Origin: Janthinobacterium sp. CG3
GTDB taxonomy: Bacteria; Pseudomonadota; Gammaproteobacteria; Burkholderiales; Burkholderiaceae_D
Direction of reading: 5' to 3'
NCBI RefSeq assembly: GCF_000344615.1
Contig: NZ_KB467824.1
Span: 2,295,447 to 2,359,446, forward strand
Length of the DNA stretch: 64,000 bases
Made by a program: the position numbers and the translations under genes. The notes under the pieces were generated by a model, which saw only the letters and a list, made by a program, of their open reading frames with translations, ran no database searches and was not told the DNA's origin. Positions 22,832 to 31,221 of this stretch are shown piece after piece. The stretch's first letter is position 1, and each line of letters begins with the position of its first letter.

Positions 22832-24699
22832 CAGTCCCTCAGTCGTAAAACCAGCAGTTCGGCCAATTCCATCACCTCCGGCCGCGGCCCGACCACGCCT
22901 TCCAGCATCGCGGTGCAGTTCGGGCAGGCCACCGCCACGGTGGCGGCGCCGGTGGCGCGGGCGTCGGCGATGCGGATGTCGGGAATGCGGGTGGCGCCGG
23001 GAATGTCGGTGAACGGCGCGCCGCCGCCGCCGCCGCAGCACCGCCCGCGCTCCTTCGAACGCTCCATCTCCAGCACTTCGATGCCGAGCGCGCGCAAGAC
23101 CTTGCGCGGCGCTTCGACCTCGCCGTTATAGCGGCCCAGGTAGCAGGGGTCGTGGTAGGTCAGCGGCGCGGCCGGCGCGGCGTCCTTCAGCGCGATGCGG
23201 CCTTCGTCGAGCAACTGCGCCAGCAACTGGCTGTGGTGGTGCACGTCGTAGCGCCCGCCAAGAGCCGGGTATTCGTTCTTCAGGCAGTGGAACACGTGCG
23301 GGTCGGGCGTGACGATGTGCTTGAAGCGCAGGCCGTCCAGCAGCGCGATATTGCCCTTCGCCAGATCCTGGAAGGCCGCCTCGTCGCCGAGCCGGCGCGC
23401 CAGGTCGCCGCTGTCCATTTCGGCCGCGCCCAGCACGGCGAACTGCACCCCGGCGTGCTGCAGCACCTTCACCAGCGCCCGCAGCGCGCGCTGGTAGCGC
23501 ATGTCGAAGGCGCCCTCGCCGGCGATCAGCAGCCACTCGGTCGCGCCGCCCGGCGCCAGCGTCGGCACGTTCAGGTCGATCGCCCAGTGGTAGCGCATCG
23601 CCTTGGCGAAGCCGCCGACGGTGTCGGTCTGGCGCAAATTCTCCAGCGCCTGCGCGCCCTTGCCCGGCACCGCGCCCTGCACCATGGCCAGGTCGCGGCG
23701 GATCTCGACGACGGCGTCGACGTGCTCGATCAGCATCGGGCACTCCTGCACGCAGGCGCGGCAGGTGGTGCAGGACCAGATGGTGTCGGCGTCGATCAGG
23801 CCGGGCACGATGGCCAGGTGCGGCGCGCCGCGGTGCAGGCCGACCGGCTTGCCGGGATACGGCGTGCCGGCGTACTGCGCGTCGCTTTTCCCGGCCATGC
23901 CGGCCACCATGTCCTGGATCAGCTTTTTCGGGTTCAGCGGTTGCCCCGCCGCCAGCGCCGGACAGGCCGCCTCGCATTTGCCGCACTGGACGCAGGAGTC
24001 GAACGACAGCAGGCGGTTCCAGCTGAAGTCGGCCGGCTTGGCGGCGCCGAACTCGCCCCGCTCCAGCCGCGCGGGTTTCAGGTCGGTCGAACGCTGGCCG
24101 GCGAAGCGCTCGGGGCGCGGGTGGAAGGCCAGGTGCAGCAGGCCGGCGACGGCGTGCTTCATCGGTCCGCCCATGCCGATACCCAGCGCCAGCTCGGCGG
24201 TGCCGAACAACAGCAGCGCGACGACCACGGCGGCCGGGGCCAGCCCGCCGCCCGGCGCCAGCCAGGCCGCCAGCGCGGCGCCGACGGCGAACGCCGCCAG
24301 CGAAAACGGCAGCCGCATCCACGGCCCGCGCGAGAGCCGGGCCGGCGGCGCGCGCCGGCGCCATACCATCATCGCGCTACCGCCCAACATCACGGCCGAG
24401 GCCAGCAGCAGCACCCGGTCCAACAGCGGCGAATACAGCGCCAGGCCGTAATTGACGCCGATGACGGCGATCGACAGCACGGCGCCGCCGGCCACCGCCG
24501 CGTGGCTGTTGGCGACGAAGGGCTCGCGCGCGACCACGTGGTGCAGGTCGACCAGGTAGCGCTTGGGCACCGCCAGCAAGCCGCTCAAGACAAGCGGCGC
24601 GGCGCGGCCGTTGCGCCACAGCCGCGCGCGCCGCGCCAGGCCCAGCAACAACAGCAGGCAGGCGCACCAAAACGATACCGTTAAAGCGTAGGCCAACAT
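22831..24699 (-). CDS. dgcB: Dimethylglycine demethylation protein DgcB (membrane Fe-S oxidoreductase)
   Basis: Membrane-anchored Fe-S protein, 622 residues. The N-terminal third has several hydrophobic segments. Two 4Fe-4S ferredoxin motifs follow: C236, C239, C242, C246 (CVQCGKCEAACP) and a second in CTTCRACVQECP near residue 310. Two CCG-type cysteine-rich domains are seen as HDPCYLGRY and RCCGGGGGAPF. It resembles heterodisulfide-reductase/GlpC-like electron carriers. With DgcA it demethylates dimethylglycine to sarcosine in Pseudomonas. It is tightly packed between dgcA (one base apart) and etfA (overlapping). Confidence 0.9.
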   Translation of the reverse strand: MLAYALTVSFWCACLLLLLGLARRARLWRNGRAAPLVLSGLLAVPKRYLVDLHHVVAREPFVANSHAAVAGGAVLSIAVIGVNYGLALYSPLLDRVLLLASAVMLGGSAMMVWRRRAPPARLSRGPWMRLPFSLAAFAVGAALAAWLAPGGGLAPAAVVVALLLFGTAELALGIGMGGPMKHAVAGLLHLAFHPRPERFAGQRSTDLKPARLERGEFGAAKPADFSWNRLLSFDSCVQCGKCEAACPALAAGQPLNPKKLIQDMVAGMAGKSDAQYAGTPYPGKPVGLHRGAPHLAIVPGLIDADTIWSCTTCRACVQECPMLIEHVDAVVEIRRDLAMVQGAVPGKGAQALENLRQTDTVGGFAKAMRYHWAIDLNVPTLAPGGATEWLLIAGEGAFDMRYQRALRALVKVLQHAGVQFAVLGAAEMDSGDLARRLGDEAAFQDLAKGNIALLDGLRFKHIVTPDPHVFHCLKNEYPALGGRYDVHHHSQLLAQLLDEGRIALKDAAPAAPLTYHDPCYLGRYNGEVEAPRKVLRALGIEVLEMERSKERGRCCGGGGGAPFTDIPGATRIPDIRIADARATGAATVAVACPNCTAMLEGVVGPRPEVMELAELLVLRLRD

Positions 24700-24700
24700 A

Positions 24701-26761
24701 TTAAAAGTCCTTGCACAGGCGAAGCGCGTCGTAGATGGCGCCGTGGATGTTATGCATCGAGATGCAGTCGCCGACCCGGAACAGCAGGAACTGCCCGGGG
24801 TTCAGCGCCTGCGCCAGCGACGGCTGCGGCTTGGCCGCGTACAGCGTCTCGATATCGGTTTCGCCGAGGTTGGCCGAGCGCTCCTTGAGTTCCCAGTACA
24901 GGCCCTCGTTGGGTACGATGCCGTTCTCGATGACGACCTGGTCGACTTCACGCTCCTCCAGCTCCTCGGTGTATTCGTTGCGCAGCACGGCGATGCACTT
25001 GTCGCCCTCGCGGTGCACGCTGTCGAGCCAGTAGTTCGGCGTCATCACGACGCCCTGGGCGTACATGCGGCGGTAGAAAATCGGGAAGGTGGTGCCGCCG
25101 ACGTCGTCGGCCACCTTGACGTCGGGCGTGACGATTTCCACCAGGCTGCCGCGGCTGGCCAGGAAGTCGGCCACGCCGGCGCCGGCCTGGGTGCTGACGC
25201 CGTCGTACACCAGCACGGTCTTGCCCGGCGCGACCCGGCCCGACAGGATGTCCCAGCTGCTCACCGAGATGCCCTCGGCCGCGCCCCACCGCGCCACCTG
25301 CCCGGTGTGGCTGCTGCCGCCGGTGGCCAGCACGACGATGTCGGGCCGTTCCGCCAGGATCGCCGCCGCGTCGGCCGCCACGCCCAGGCGCCGGTCGACG
25401 CCGAGGCGCTTGGTCTCCATGTCGAACCAGCGCACGATGCCGGCCATCTGCTCGCGCTGCGGCGCCTTCGCGGCCAGCATGATCTGGCCGCCGACCTCGG
25501 CGTTTTTCTCGAACAGCACCACCTCGTGGCCGCGCTCGCGCGCCACCCGCGCCGCCTCCAGGCCGGCCGGGCCGGCGCCGACGACGACCACCTTGCGCAC
25601 CCTGCCGGCGGTTTTCTCGACCAGGTGCGGCATGTGCTCCTCGCGGCTGGTGGCGGCGTTTTGCACGCATAACACGTCCAGGCCGTTGTACTGGCGGTCG
25701 ATGCAGTAGTTGGCGCCGACGCACTGCTTGATCTGGTCTTCGCGGCCGTCGCGGATTTTCATCACCAAATGCGGGTCGGCGATGTGCGCGCGCGTCATGC
25801 CGACCAGGTCGCACATGCCGGCCGCCAGGATGCGCTCGGCCTGGACCGGGTCGCGGATGCTTTGCGCATGCATCACCGGCAGGCTGACCGCCGACTTGAT
25901 GCCGTTCGCCAGGTGCACGAAGGGCTCGGGCGGCAAGGCCATCGGCGGCATGCAATTGACCAGCGTGTTGTGGGTGTCGGCGCCGGAGCCGATCACGCTG
26001 AGGAAGTCGATCAGGCCGGACTTCTCCAGCTCCTGGGCGATCTCCTTGAGCATGTCGTGGCTCAGGCCGTCCTCGTGGAATTCGTCGCCGCACATGCGCA
26101 TGCCGACGCAAAAATCGGGGCCGACCTCGGCGCGTACCGCCGCCAGCACCTCCATGCCGAAGCGCATGCGGTTTTCCAGGCTGCCGCCGTAAGCGTCGGT
26201 GCGCTTGTTGGTGCGCGGGCTCCAGAACTGGTCGATCAAGTGCTGGTGCGCCGCCGAAATTTCGATGCCGTCCATGCCGGCCTGCTTGACGCGGCGCGCG
26301 GCGGCGGCGAAGTCGCGCACGATGCGCGCCATCTCGTGCGGCTCGATCACCTTGGCGTTGCCGCGGTGGACAGGCTCGCGCACGCCGGACGGCGTCACCA
26401 GGTGCGGCCAGTGCTCGCCGTGGTAGTTCGAGCGGCGCCCCATGTGGGTGGCCTGGATCATGATTTTGGCGCCGTGCTTGTGCATGGTCGCGGCCAGCCG
26501 CGCCAGCGGTTCGATGACGCGGTCGTGGCTCAGGTCGACCGACTTCCACCAGCCCTGCGGGCTGTCCTGCGAAACCGAACTGGAACCGCCGCAGATCGCC
26601 AGGCCCAGGCCGCCCTTGGCCTTTTCCTCGTAATAACGGATGTAGCGCTCGCCCGGCAGGCCGTTTTCGGCGTACACCTCGGCATGGGCCGTGCTGATGA
26701 TGCGGTTGCGGATCGTCAGCTTGTTCAGCGTGATCGGGGCAAACAAATTCGGGTAACGCAT
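24701..26761 (-). CDS. dgcA: Dimethylglycine demethylase flavoprotein DgcA
   Basis: NADH:flavin oxidoreductase of the trimethylamine-dehydrogenase family, 686 residues. The N-terminal old-yellow-enzyme-like barrel (about 1-340) should bind FMN, and the C-terminal half has a GAGPAGLEAARVA dinucleotide-binding motif. The Fe-S region reads C347, A350, C353, C365, so one of the four cysteines seen in trimethylamine dehydrogenase is Ala here. I recall that change as common in DgcA relatives. Oxidises dimethylglycine to sarcosine. Close homologues act on N-methylproline or stachydrine, but dgcB, ETF and gbcAB next door favour dimethylglycine. Confidence 0.88.
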   Translation of the reverse strand: MRYPNLFAPITLNKLTIRNRIISTAHAEVYAENGLPGERYIRYYEEKAKGGLGLAICGGSSSVSQDSPQGWWKSVDLSHDRVIEPLARLAATMHKHGAKIMIQATHMGRRSNYHGEHWPHLVTPSGVREPVHRGNAKVIEPHEMARIVRDFAAAARRVKQAGMDGIEISAAHQHLIDQFWSPRTNKRTDAYGGSLENRMRFGMEVLAAVRAEVGPDFCVGMRMCGDEFHEDGLSHDMLKEIAQELEKSGLIDFLSVIGSGADTHNTLVNCMPPMALPPEPFVHLANGIKSAVSLPVMHAQSIRDPVQAERILAAGMCDLVGMTRAHIADPHLVMKIRDGREDQIKQCVGANYCIDRQYNGLDVLCVQNAATSREEHMPHLVEKTAGRVRKVVVVGAGPAGLEAARVARERGHEVVLFEKNAEVGGQIMLAAKAPQREQMAGIVRWFDMETKRLGVDRRLGVAADAAAILAERPDIVVLATGGSSHTGQVARWGAAEGISVSSWDILSGRVAPGKTVLVYDGVSTQAGAGVADFLASRGSLVEIVTPDVKVADDVGGTTFPIFYRRMYAQGVVMTPNYWLDSVHREGDKCIAVLRNEYTEELEEREVDQVVIENGIVPNEGLYWELKERSANLGETDIETLYAAKPQPSLAQALNPGQFLLFRVGDCISMHNIHGAIYDALRLCKDF

Positions 26762-26773
26762 GCGAACCTCGGC

Positions 26774-27292
26774 TTATTTTGGTGCTACGGTAAAGACGCA
26801 GTGCGCGTGGCCTTCGGCGGCGCAGCGGGTTTCACTGCTGACGGTGCGGTAGTCGCGCCCGGTGGTGGCGGCAACCCAGTCCATGGCGCCGGAGAACCAG
26901 CCGGAGAACATGTAGCACAGCTTGTCGCGCGCCTCCGGCTGCGCCAGCACGAAGGCTGAATGCCGCAGGCTGATGCTGGCGTGGCCGGTCTCGGCGTCGA
27001 CCGATTCAAACTTGAACAGGCCCCAGCCGCGCTGCGACAGGCGGTTCAGGTAGTGCTCGTATACCGCCAGCCCGGCCAGGCCGTGGGTCGCGGCTTCCTT
27101 CTCGCACCAGAAATAGGCCGATTTGTAGCCGGCCTCGTAGAGCTGTTGGGCGTAACGCTCGCGCCCCAGCGCGGCCTCGATGGCGGCGTGGTTGTTGACG
27201 AAAAAATGGCGCGGCACGTACAGCATCGGCAGGCCGTCGGTGCTCCAGATTCCGGTTTCTTCATTGACTTCGATAGGCAGTTGCGGCTTCAT
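26774..27292 (-). CDS. V4R/DUF5943-like protein of the dimethylglycine operon
   Basis: Soluble protein of 172 residues with no signal peptide or membrane span. It resembles the 4-vinyl-reductase (V4R) small-molecule-binding fold, with a C-terminal CAAEGHAHCVFTV typical of that domain. A protein of this type (PA5397-like) sits beside dgcA in Pseudomonas aeruginosa as part of the betaine region. Its role is unknown; a sensor, chaperone or accessory of the demethylase is possible. It is 12 bp upstream of dgcA and 40 bp after the porin. The ATG at 27292 is the one matching the conserved N-terminus MKPQLPIEVNEETG. Confidence 0.75.
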   Translation of the reverse strand: MKPQLPIEVNEETGIWSTDGLPMLYVPRHFFVNNHAAIEAALGRERYAQQLYEAGYKSAYFWCEKEAATHGLAGLAVYEHYLNRLSQRGWGLFKFESVDAETGHASISLRHSAFVLAQPEARDKLCYMFSGWFSGAMDWVAATTGRDYRTVSSETRCAAEGHAHCVFTVAPK

Positions 27293-27332
27293 GGGACATC
27301 TCCTCGTTGCATTGATCGGCTCGCGGGGGGCG

Positions 27333-28355
27333 TTAAAACTGGTGGCGCATCCCGACGGTGACGCTGGCGCGCTTGTGGATGCCGGCCGGCAGGGCAAAGC
27401 CCTGGTCGTCGAACACATTGCTGGCGTAGCCGGCGTCGGTCTTGCGATAGTCGGCCTGCAGGTACACATTGCTGCGCTTCGAGAGCTTGTAATTGACCAT
27501 GCCGGCGCCCGACTTCTTGTTGCCGGCGACATCCTTCTGGCGGTCGTAGTACAGCGCGCCGACCAGGTCGACCCGCGGCGTCAGCGCGTAGGTCAGGCCG
27601 GTGGCCCAGACGTCGTTGCGCTGCGCCGTCAGGTCGCTGCTGTGGCGCAGGTAGTTCAGGAAGAACTTGAACGGCTCGGCGCTGTAGCTGCCGCCCACGG
27701 TCAGCGCCTTGTGGTCGGCCACGGCCTTGGCGTTGCGGGTTTGCTGGTAGGCGCCGTTCAAGGCCAGCGCGCCGGCCGCATACGACACGCTGGCGCCGGC
27801 GTTGCGCCCGGCCCGGTTGTCGCCGGCGCGCTCGCCCAGGCCGAGCATCAGCGCGGTCTTGACGGCGCCGAAGCTGCCGGCGTACTTCAGCGAATTGTCC
27901 CAACGCTTGCTGGTGTAGTTGTCGTAGATGTAACCGTCCTCGTACAGATTGGCCCAGCCGAAGGGCTCGTTCAGCGGCATGGTTTCATACACGGCGCTGA
28001 CCTGGCGCCCCGCCGTGACCGTGCCGAAGGCGCCCGCCAGCCCGACCGACGCGGTGCGGCCGAACAGCCGCCCGCTCTGCGCGGCGGTGCCGGTGTCGGG
28101 GTTGATGCCGCCTTCCAGCACCACCAGCGCCTTCATGCCTGCGCCCAGCTCCTCCATGCCGCGCACGCCCCAGCGGCTCGGGCTGGTGGCGCCCGACATC
28201 ACTTCCGTGCGGCCGTCGCCGTTTTTGTTCTGGTTGCTGCTGTAGCGCAGGCCCAGGTCGAGCCGGCCGTACACGGTAACGCTGGACTGCGCTTGCGCGG
28301 CGGCGGCGGCCACCGACCCGGCGGCCAGCACGCTGGCCATTATCTTGTTCATCAT
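27333..28355 (-). CDS. Gram-negative outer-membrane porin
   Basis: General porin of the betaproteobacterial OmpC/Porin_4 type, 340 residues. A signal peptide (MMNKIMASVLAAGSVAAAAA, cleaved near AQAQ) precedes SSVTVYGRLDLGLRYSS, the usual first strand, and the protein ends MRHQF with a C-terminal Phe as required for outer-membrane insertion. Conserved porin stretches include GSLGLAGAFGTVTAGRQ-like sequence. Only 13 bp separate it from pchP, so the two are likely cotranscribed and it may admit choline, betaine or phosphocholine. Confidence 0.9.
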   Translation of the reverse strand: MMNKIMASVLAAGSVAAAAAQAQSSVTVYGRLDLGLRYSSNQNKNGDGRTEVMSGATSPSRWGVRGMEELGAGMKALVVLEGGINPDTGTAAQSGRLFGRTASVGLAGAFGTVTAGRQVSAVYETMPLNEPFGWANLYEDGYIYDNYTSKRWDNSLKYAGSFGAVKTALMLGLGERAGDNRAGRNAGASVSYAAGALALNGAYQQTRNAKAVADHKALTVGGSYSAEPFKFFLNYLRHSSDLTAQRNDVWATGLTYALTPRVDLVGALYYDRQKDVAGNKKSGAGMVNYKLSKRSNVYLQADYRKTDAGYASNVFDDQGFALPAGIHKRASVTVGMRHQF

Positions 28356-28368
28356 CGATCCCTTCCAG

Positions 28369-29421
28369 TTATTCGAGTTCTTCGGGCTTGACCACGATCC
28401 AGTTCCGCTCCGCCGTCACCGGCTGGCCCAGCGCTGCCTGGCGGGCCGCGTGGCGCTTCGCGGCGGCCTGAATCGTCGCTAGGTGCGCGGCCTTGCGGTC
28501 GACCCACAGGCGCACCCCGCCACGCTCCACGTCGGTGGCGTGGAACAGCATGTAGCCGTCGCTGGTGGGCGTGTCGCCGGCCACCAGGATGGGTTTTTTC
28601 CATTCGTCGATGTAGGTCAGGATGGCCGCGTGCTTGCCCGCCATCCAGGTGGCCGGCGTCCACAGATAGGGCTGCACTTCCAGTTCCAGGTTGGCGGCCT
28701 GGTTGTAACTGCCTTCGGCGATCTGCTTGCGCGCCGTGGTCAGCGCGCCGCTCTTGCGGTTCTTCAGCAAGGTGGTCACGCCGATGACGTTCTGCGGCTT
28801 GACGTCGTAGCCGTACTTCGGATCGGACGCCACCATGCGCACCAGCTCCTCGTGCGCGGCCGAGACGATATACACCTCGATGCCGTTCTCCATCAGCTTG
28901 TGGAACAGCTCCTGCTGGCCCGGATAGACGCGCTGCGGATGGATCTGCGCCTGCTTCACGGCGCCGCCCTCGAAATAGCTCGCCGGGATCAGCTTGTCGT
29001 AGGCCAGCAGCTGGTCGACATACTGCTTCAACTCGGCCAGCGTGAAGCCGGAAAACACCTGCGCCACCCAGGGGTAGCACACCATGTCGTCGATTTCGCA
29101 CAGCCGCTGGTAATAGCTGTTCAGGCTTTCGCGCTGGCCTTCGCCGTCTTTGAATGGCACCAGCTTCAGCGACGGATCGAGCTTTTCCCGCGTCAGCACG
29201 CCCTTCATTTCAAGAAAAGGCAGCAGCGACTCTTCCAGATCCCAACGCGCGCTGGTCTGGTCCCAGTCGAACACGGCGTAGGCGCCGCTGTTGGCGTGGG
29301 TCGCGATCAAGGCATCCAACTGGACCTTGGCGGCGGCCGGCCAGTGCTTCAAGTCGGTGGCGCCGGCATTCCCGGCGCAGATCAGCGCAAGGGACAACAG
29401 CAAAGTGCGTAGACGGATCAT
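28369..29421 (-). CDS. pchP: Phosphorylcholine phosphatase (HAD superfamily, secreted)
   Basis: HAD-superfamily phosphatase, 350 residues, with a signal peptide (hydrophobic stretch residues 7-18, cleavage near AGA). Motif I is FDWDQT with Asp 52 and Asp 54; the LLPFLEMKGVL and VYIVSAAHEELV stretches match the periplasmic phosphorylcholine phosphatase of Pseudomonas aeruginosa. It frees choline from phosphocholine, the product of phospholipase C, for uptake and catabolism. The ATG at 29421 has GGAG six bases upstream; a start 21 bases earlier lacks this. It sits between the dipeptidase gene and a porin. Confidence 0.88.
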   Translation of the reverse strand: MIRLRTLLLSLALICAGNAGATDLKHWPAAAKVQLDALIATHANSGAYAVFDWDQTSARWDLEESLLPFLEMKGVLTREKLDPSLKLVPFKDGEGQRESLNSYYQRLCEIDDMVCYPWVAQVFSGFTLAELKQYVDQLLAYDKLIPASYFEGGAVKQAQIHPQRVYPGQQELFHKLMENGIEVYIVSAAHEELVRMVASDPKYGYDVKPQNVIGVTTLLKNRKSGALTTARKQIAEGSYNQAANLELEVQPYLWTPATWMAGKHAAILTYIDEWKKPILVAGDTPTSDGYMLFHATDVERGGVRLWVDRKAAHLATIQAAAKRHAARQAALGQPVTAERNWIVVKPEELE

Positions 29422-29464
29422 CTTTAGCTCCAGGTTAGGCAATCGAATAATGCTTGTGTATGCG

Positions 29465-30436
29465 TCAGCCGCGCCAGACTTCGCCGAAGACGCGCACCCA
29501 GTTCGCGCCCATCACCTTGCGGATGCGCGACTCGCTCCAGCCGGCCTTCTGCATCGCCGCCGTCAAATTCGGGAATTCGCCGATGGTGCGGATGCCGAGC
29601 GGGTTGAGGATGGTGCCGAACTTGGTCAACTGGCGGTATTGGCCCTTGTCGTGGGTGATCCAATCGAAGAAGCCCTTGTCGTAGCCCTGGGTGAAATCGG
29701 TGCCGACGCCGACGCACTCCTCGCCAACCAGGTTGATGACGTAGTCGATCGCCTCGACGTAGTCGTCGACGGTGGCTTCGATGCCGCGCTTGAGGAAGGG
29801 CGGGAACATGGTCACGCCGATGAAGCCGCCGTGCTCGGCGATGAAGCGCAGCTGCTGGTCGCTCTTGTTGCGCTGGTGTTCCTTCAGGCCGGACGGCAGG
29901 CAGTGCGAATAGCAGACCGGCTTGCTTGAGGCCAGGATCGCCTCTTCCGAGGTGTTGCCGCCGACGTGGGACAGGTCGACCATGATGCCGACCCGGTTCA
30001 TCTCGGCGATGACTTCGCGGCCGAAGCCGGACAGGCCGCCGTCGCGCTCGTAGCAGCCGGTACCGACCAGGTTTTGCGTGTTGTAGCACAGCTGCACCAC
30101 GCGCACGCCCATGTCGGCGAAGGCTTCGATGTAGCCGAGGTTGTCCTCGAAGGCATGGGCGTTCTGGAAGCCGAGGATGATGCCGGTCTTGCCGGCCGCC
30201 TTGGCGTCGATCACGTCCTGGGCGCAGCGCACCAGCGTCACCAGATCCTCGTTCTCGCGGATCAGCTTTTTCATGTCGGCGATGTTCTTGACGGTGTCGG
30301 CGAAGCCCTCCCACACCGAGACGGTGCAGTTGGCGGCGCTCAGGCCGCCGCGGCGCATGTCCTCGAAGATCGAGCGATCCCACTTGGCGATAATCAGGCC
30401 ATCGATGACGATGGCGTCTTCATGCAAATTCGACAT
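29465..30436 (-). CDS. Membrane dipeptidase-family (peptidase M19) protein of the betaine locus
   Basis: Peptidase M19 (renal dipeptidase) family TIM-barrel hydrolase, 323 residues, no signal peptide. Metal-ligand stretches are visible: QNAHAFED, MVDLSHVG and YSHCLPSG. A protein of this type is next to dgcA in Pseudomonas aeruginosa (PA5396-like) and is part of the GbdR-linked region. Its true substrate in betaine metabolism is unknown. The ATG at 30436 has GGAG upstream; it lies between soxG and pchP with a family A hairpin in the 98-bp gap to soxG. Confidence 0.85.
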   Translation of the reverse strand: MSNLHEDAIVIDGLIIAKWDRSIFEDMRRGGLSAANCTVSVWEGFADTVKNIADMKKLIRENEDLVTLVRCAQDVIDAKAAGKTGIILGFQNAHAFEDNLGYIEAFADMGVRVVQLCYNTQNLVGTGCYERDGGLSGFGREVIAEMNRVGIMVDLSHVGGNTSEEAILASSKPVCYSHCLPSGLKEHQRNKSDQQLRFIAEHGGFIGVTMFPPFLKRGIEATVDDYVEAIDYVINLVGEECVGVGTDFTQGYDKGFFDWITHDKGQYRQLTKFGTILNPLGIRTIGEFPNLTAAMQKAGWSESRIRKVMGANWVRVFGEVWRG

Positions 30437-30460
30437 TGCTGCTCCTGTTGGTGGAATATG

Positions 30461-30519
30461 TTTTAAACCCGGGGCGCCCCCCCCCGGGGTCGGACCCCGG
30501 CGCTTGCCTCTGCTTGGTT
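30461..30519. repeat. Family A palindrome between soxG and the dipeptidase gene
   Basis: Degenerate family A element with TTTTAAACCCGGGG, a run of nine C bases and GGGGTCGGACCCCGG, then GCCTCTGCTTGGTT. It fills most of the 98-bp gap after soxG. It could attenuate transcription from the sox genes into the rest of the array. Confidence 0.65.
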
Positions 30520-30534
30520 CGGTGAAAACGACGT

Positions 30535-31221
30535 CTACTGCCCACCCAGCAGCGACAGCACCGGATGCGCCGCGCGCGCCGGCAGTTGCTGGACGCCGAT
30601 GCCGTACGGCCGCGCCGCCTTGTTCAGCAGCAGCCAGACGTAGTCGGCGAAGCTGCGCCGGAACACCACGAAGACGCCGTCGGCGTCGACCCGGTACACC
30701 AGCATGTTGGCGCGCCCGCACATGGTGGAGACGGCGCGGCCCGGCGTGACCAGCTCGAAATCGTAGACGCCGACGTGGTGCAGCACCGCCAGATGGTTGG
30801 CGCCGCTCAGGTAGACCTGGGTCAGGCCGCCGGAGTTGTCGACCACTTGCGCGTGCAGGCCGCCGGTGGCGCTCTCCAGCTTGGCGATGGCGTCGTTCAA
30901 CAGGCGCCGCGCGCACACCAGCAGCCACTCGTCCGGCGACTGCCAGAGCAGCAGGCCCAAGGCGGTCTGCACGAAGCTGCTGGGCAGCAGCGGCGGCGGC
31001 GCGCCCAGCGCTTCGGCCACGCCGGCGCGAAACAGCGGGTCGGCGGCGTCGCCGCGCAGCGCCACATAGCCGAGCAGCGCCAGCTCGTTCATCCAGACGC
31101 CGTGCGAACCGTCCTGCGGGCGGGCCTTGGCGGCCAGGCCGAAGCTGTGCAGCGGCGACTGCAAATATGGCTGCACCACGGTGCCGCCGGCGGCGGCGAA
31201 TTGGGCGGATTCGTTAAACAT
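30535..31221 (-). CDS. soxG: Sarcosine oxidase gamma subunit
   Basis: Gamma subunit of heterotetrameric sarcosine oxidase, 228 residues. The fold is related to aminomethyltransferase/YgfZ domains and helps assemble the complex. Stretches such as DEWLLVCARRLLNDAIAKLE and RSFADYVWLLL are seen in SoxG proteins. The ATG at 31221 overlaps the end of soxA by eight bases and has AAGGAG upstream at slightly long spacing; an earlier in-frame start at 31248 is less likely. Last gene of soxBDAG. Confidence 0.88.
   Translation of the reverse strand: MFNESAQFAAAGGTVVQPYLQSPLHSFGLAAKARPQDGSHGVWMNELALLGYVALRGDAADPLFRAGVAEALGAPPPLLPSSFVQTALGLLLWQSPDEWLLVCARRLLNDAIAKLESATGGLHAQVVDNSGGLTQVYLSGANHLAVLHHVGVYDFELVTPGRAVSTMCGRANMLVYRVDADGVFVVFRRSFADYVWLLLNKAARPYGIGVQQLPARAAHPVLSLLGGQ

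Noticed and set aside
30477..30486. C homopolymer as a phase-variation tract
   Set aside because: It lies in an intergenic repeat, not in a gene or between promoter elements that I can identify.
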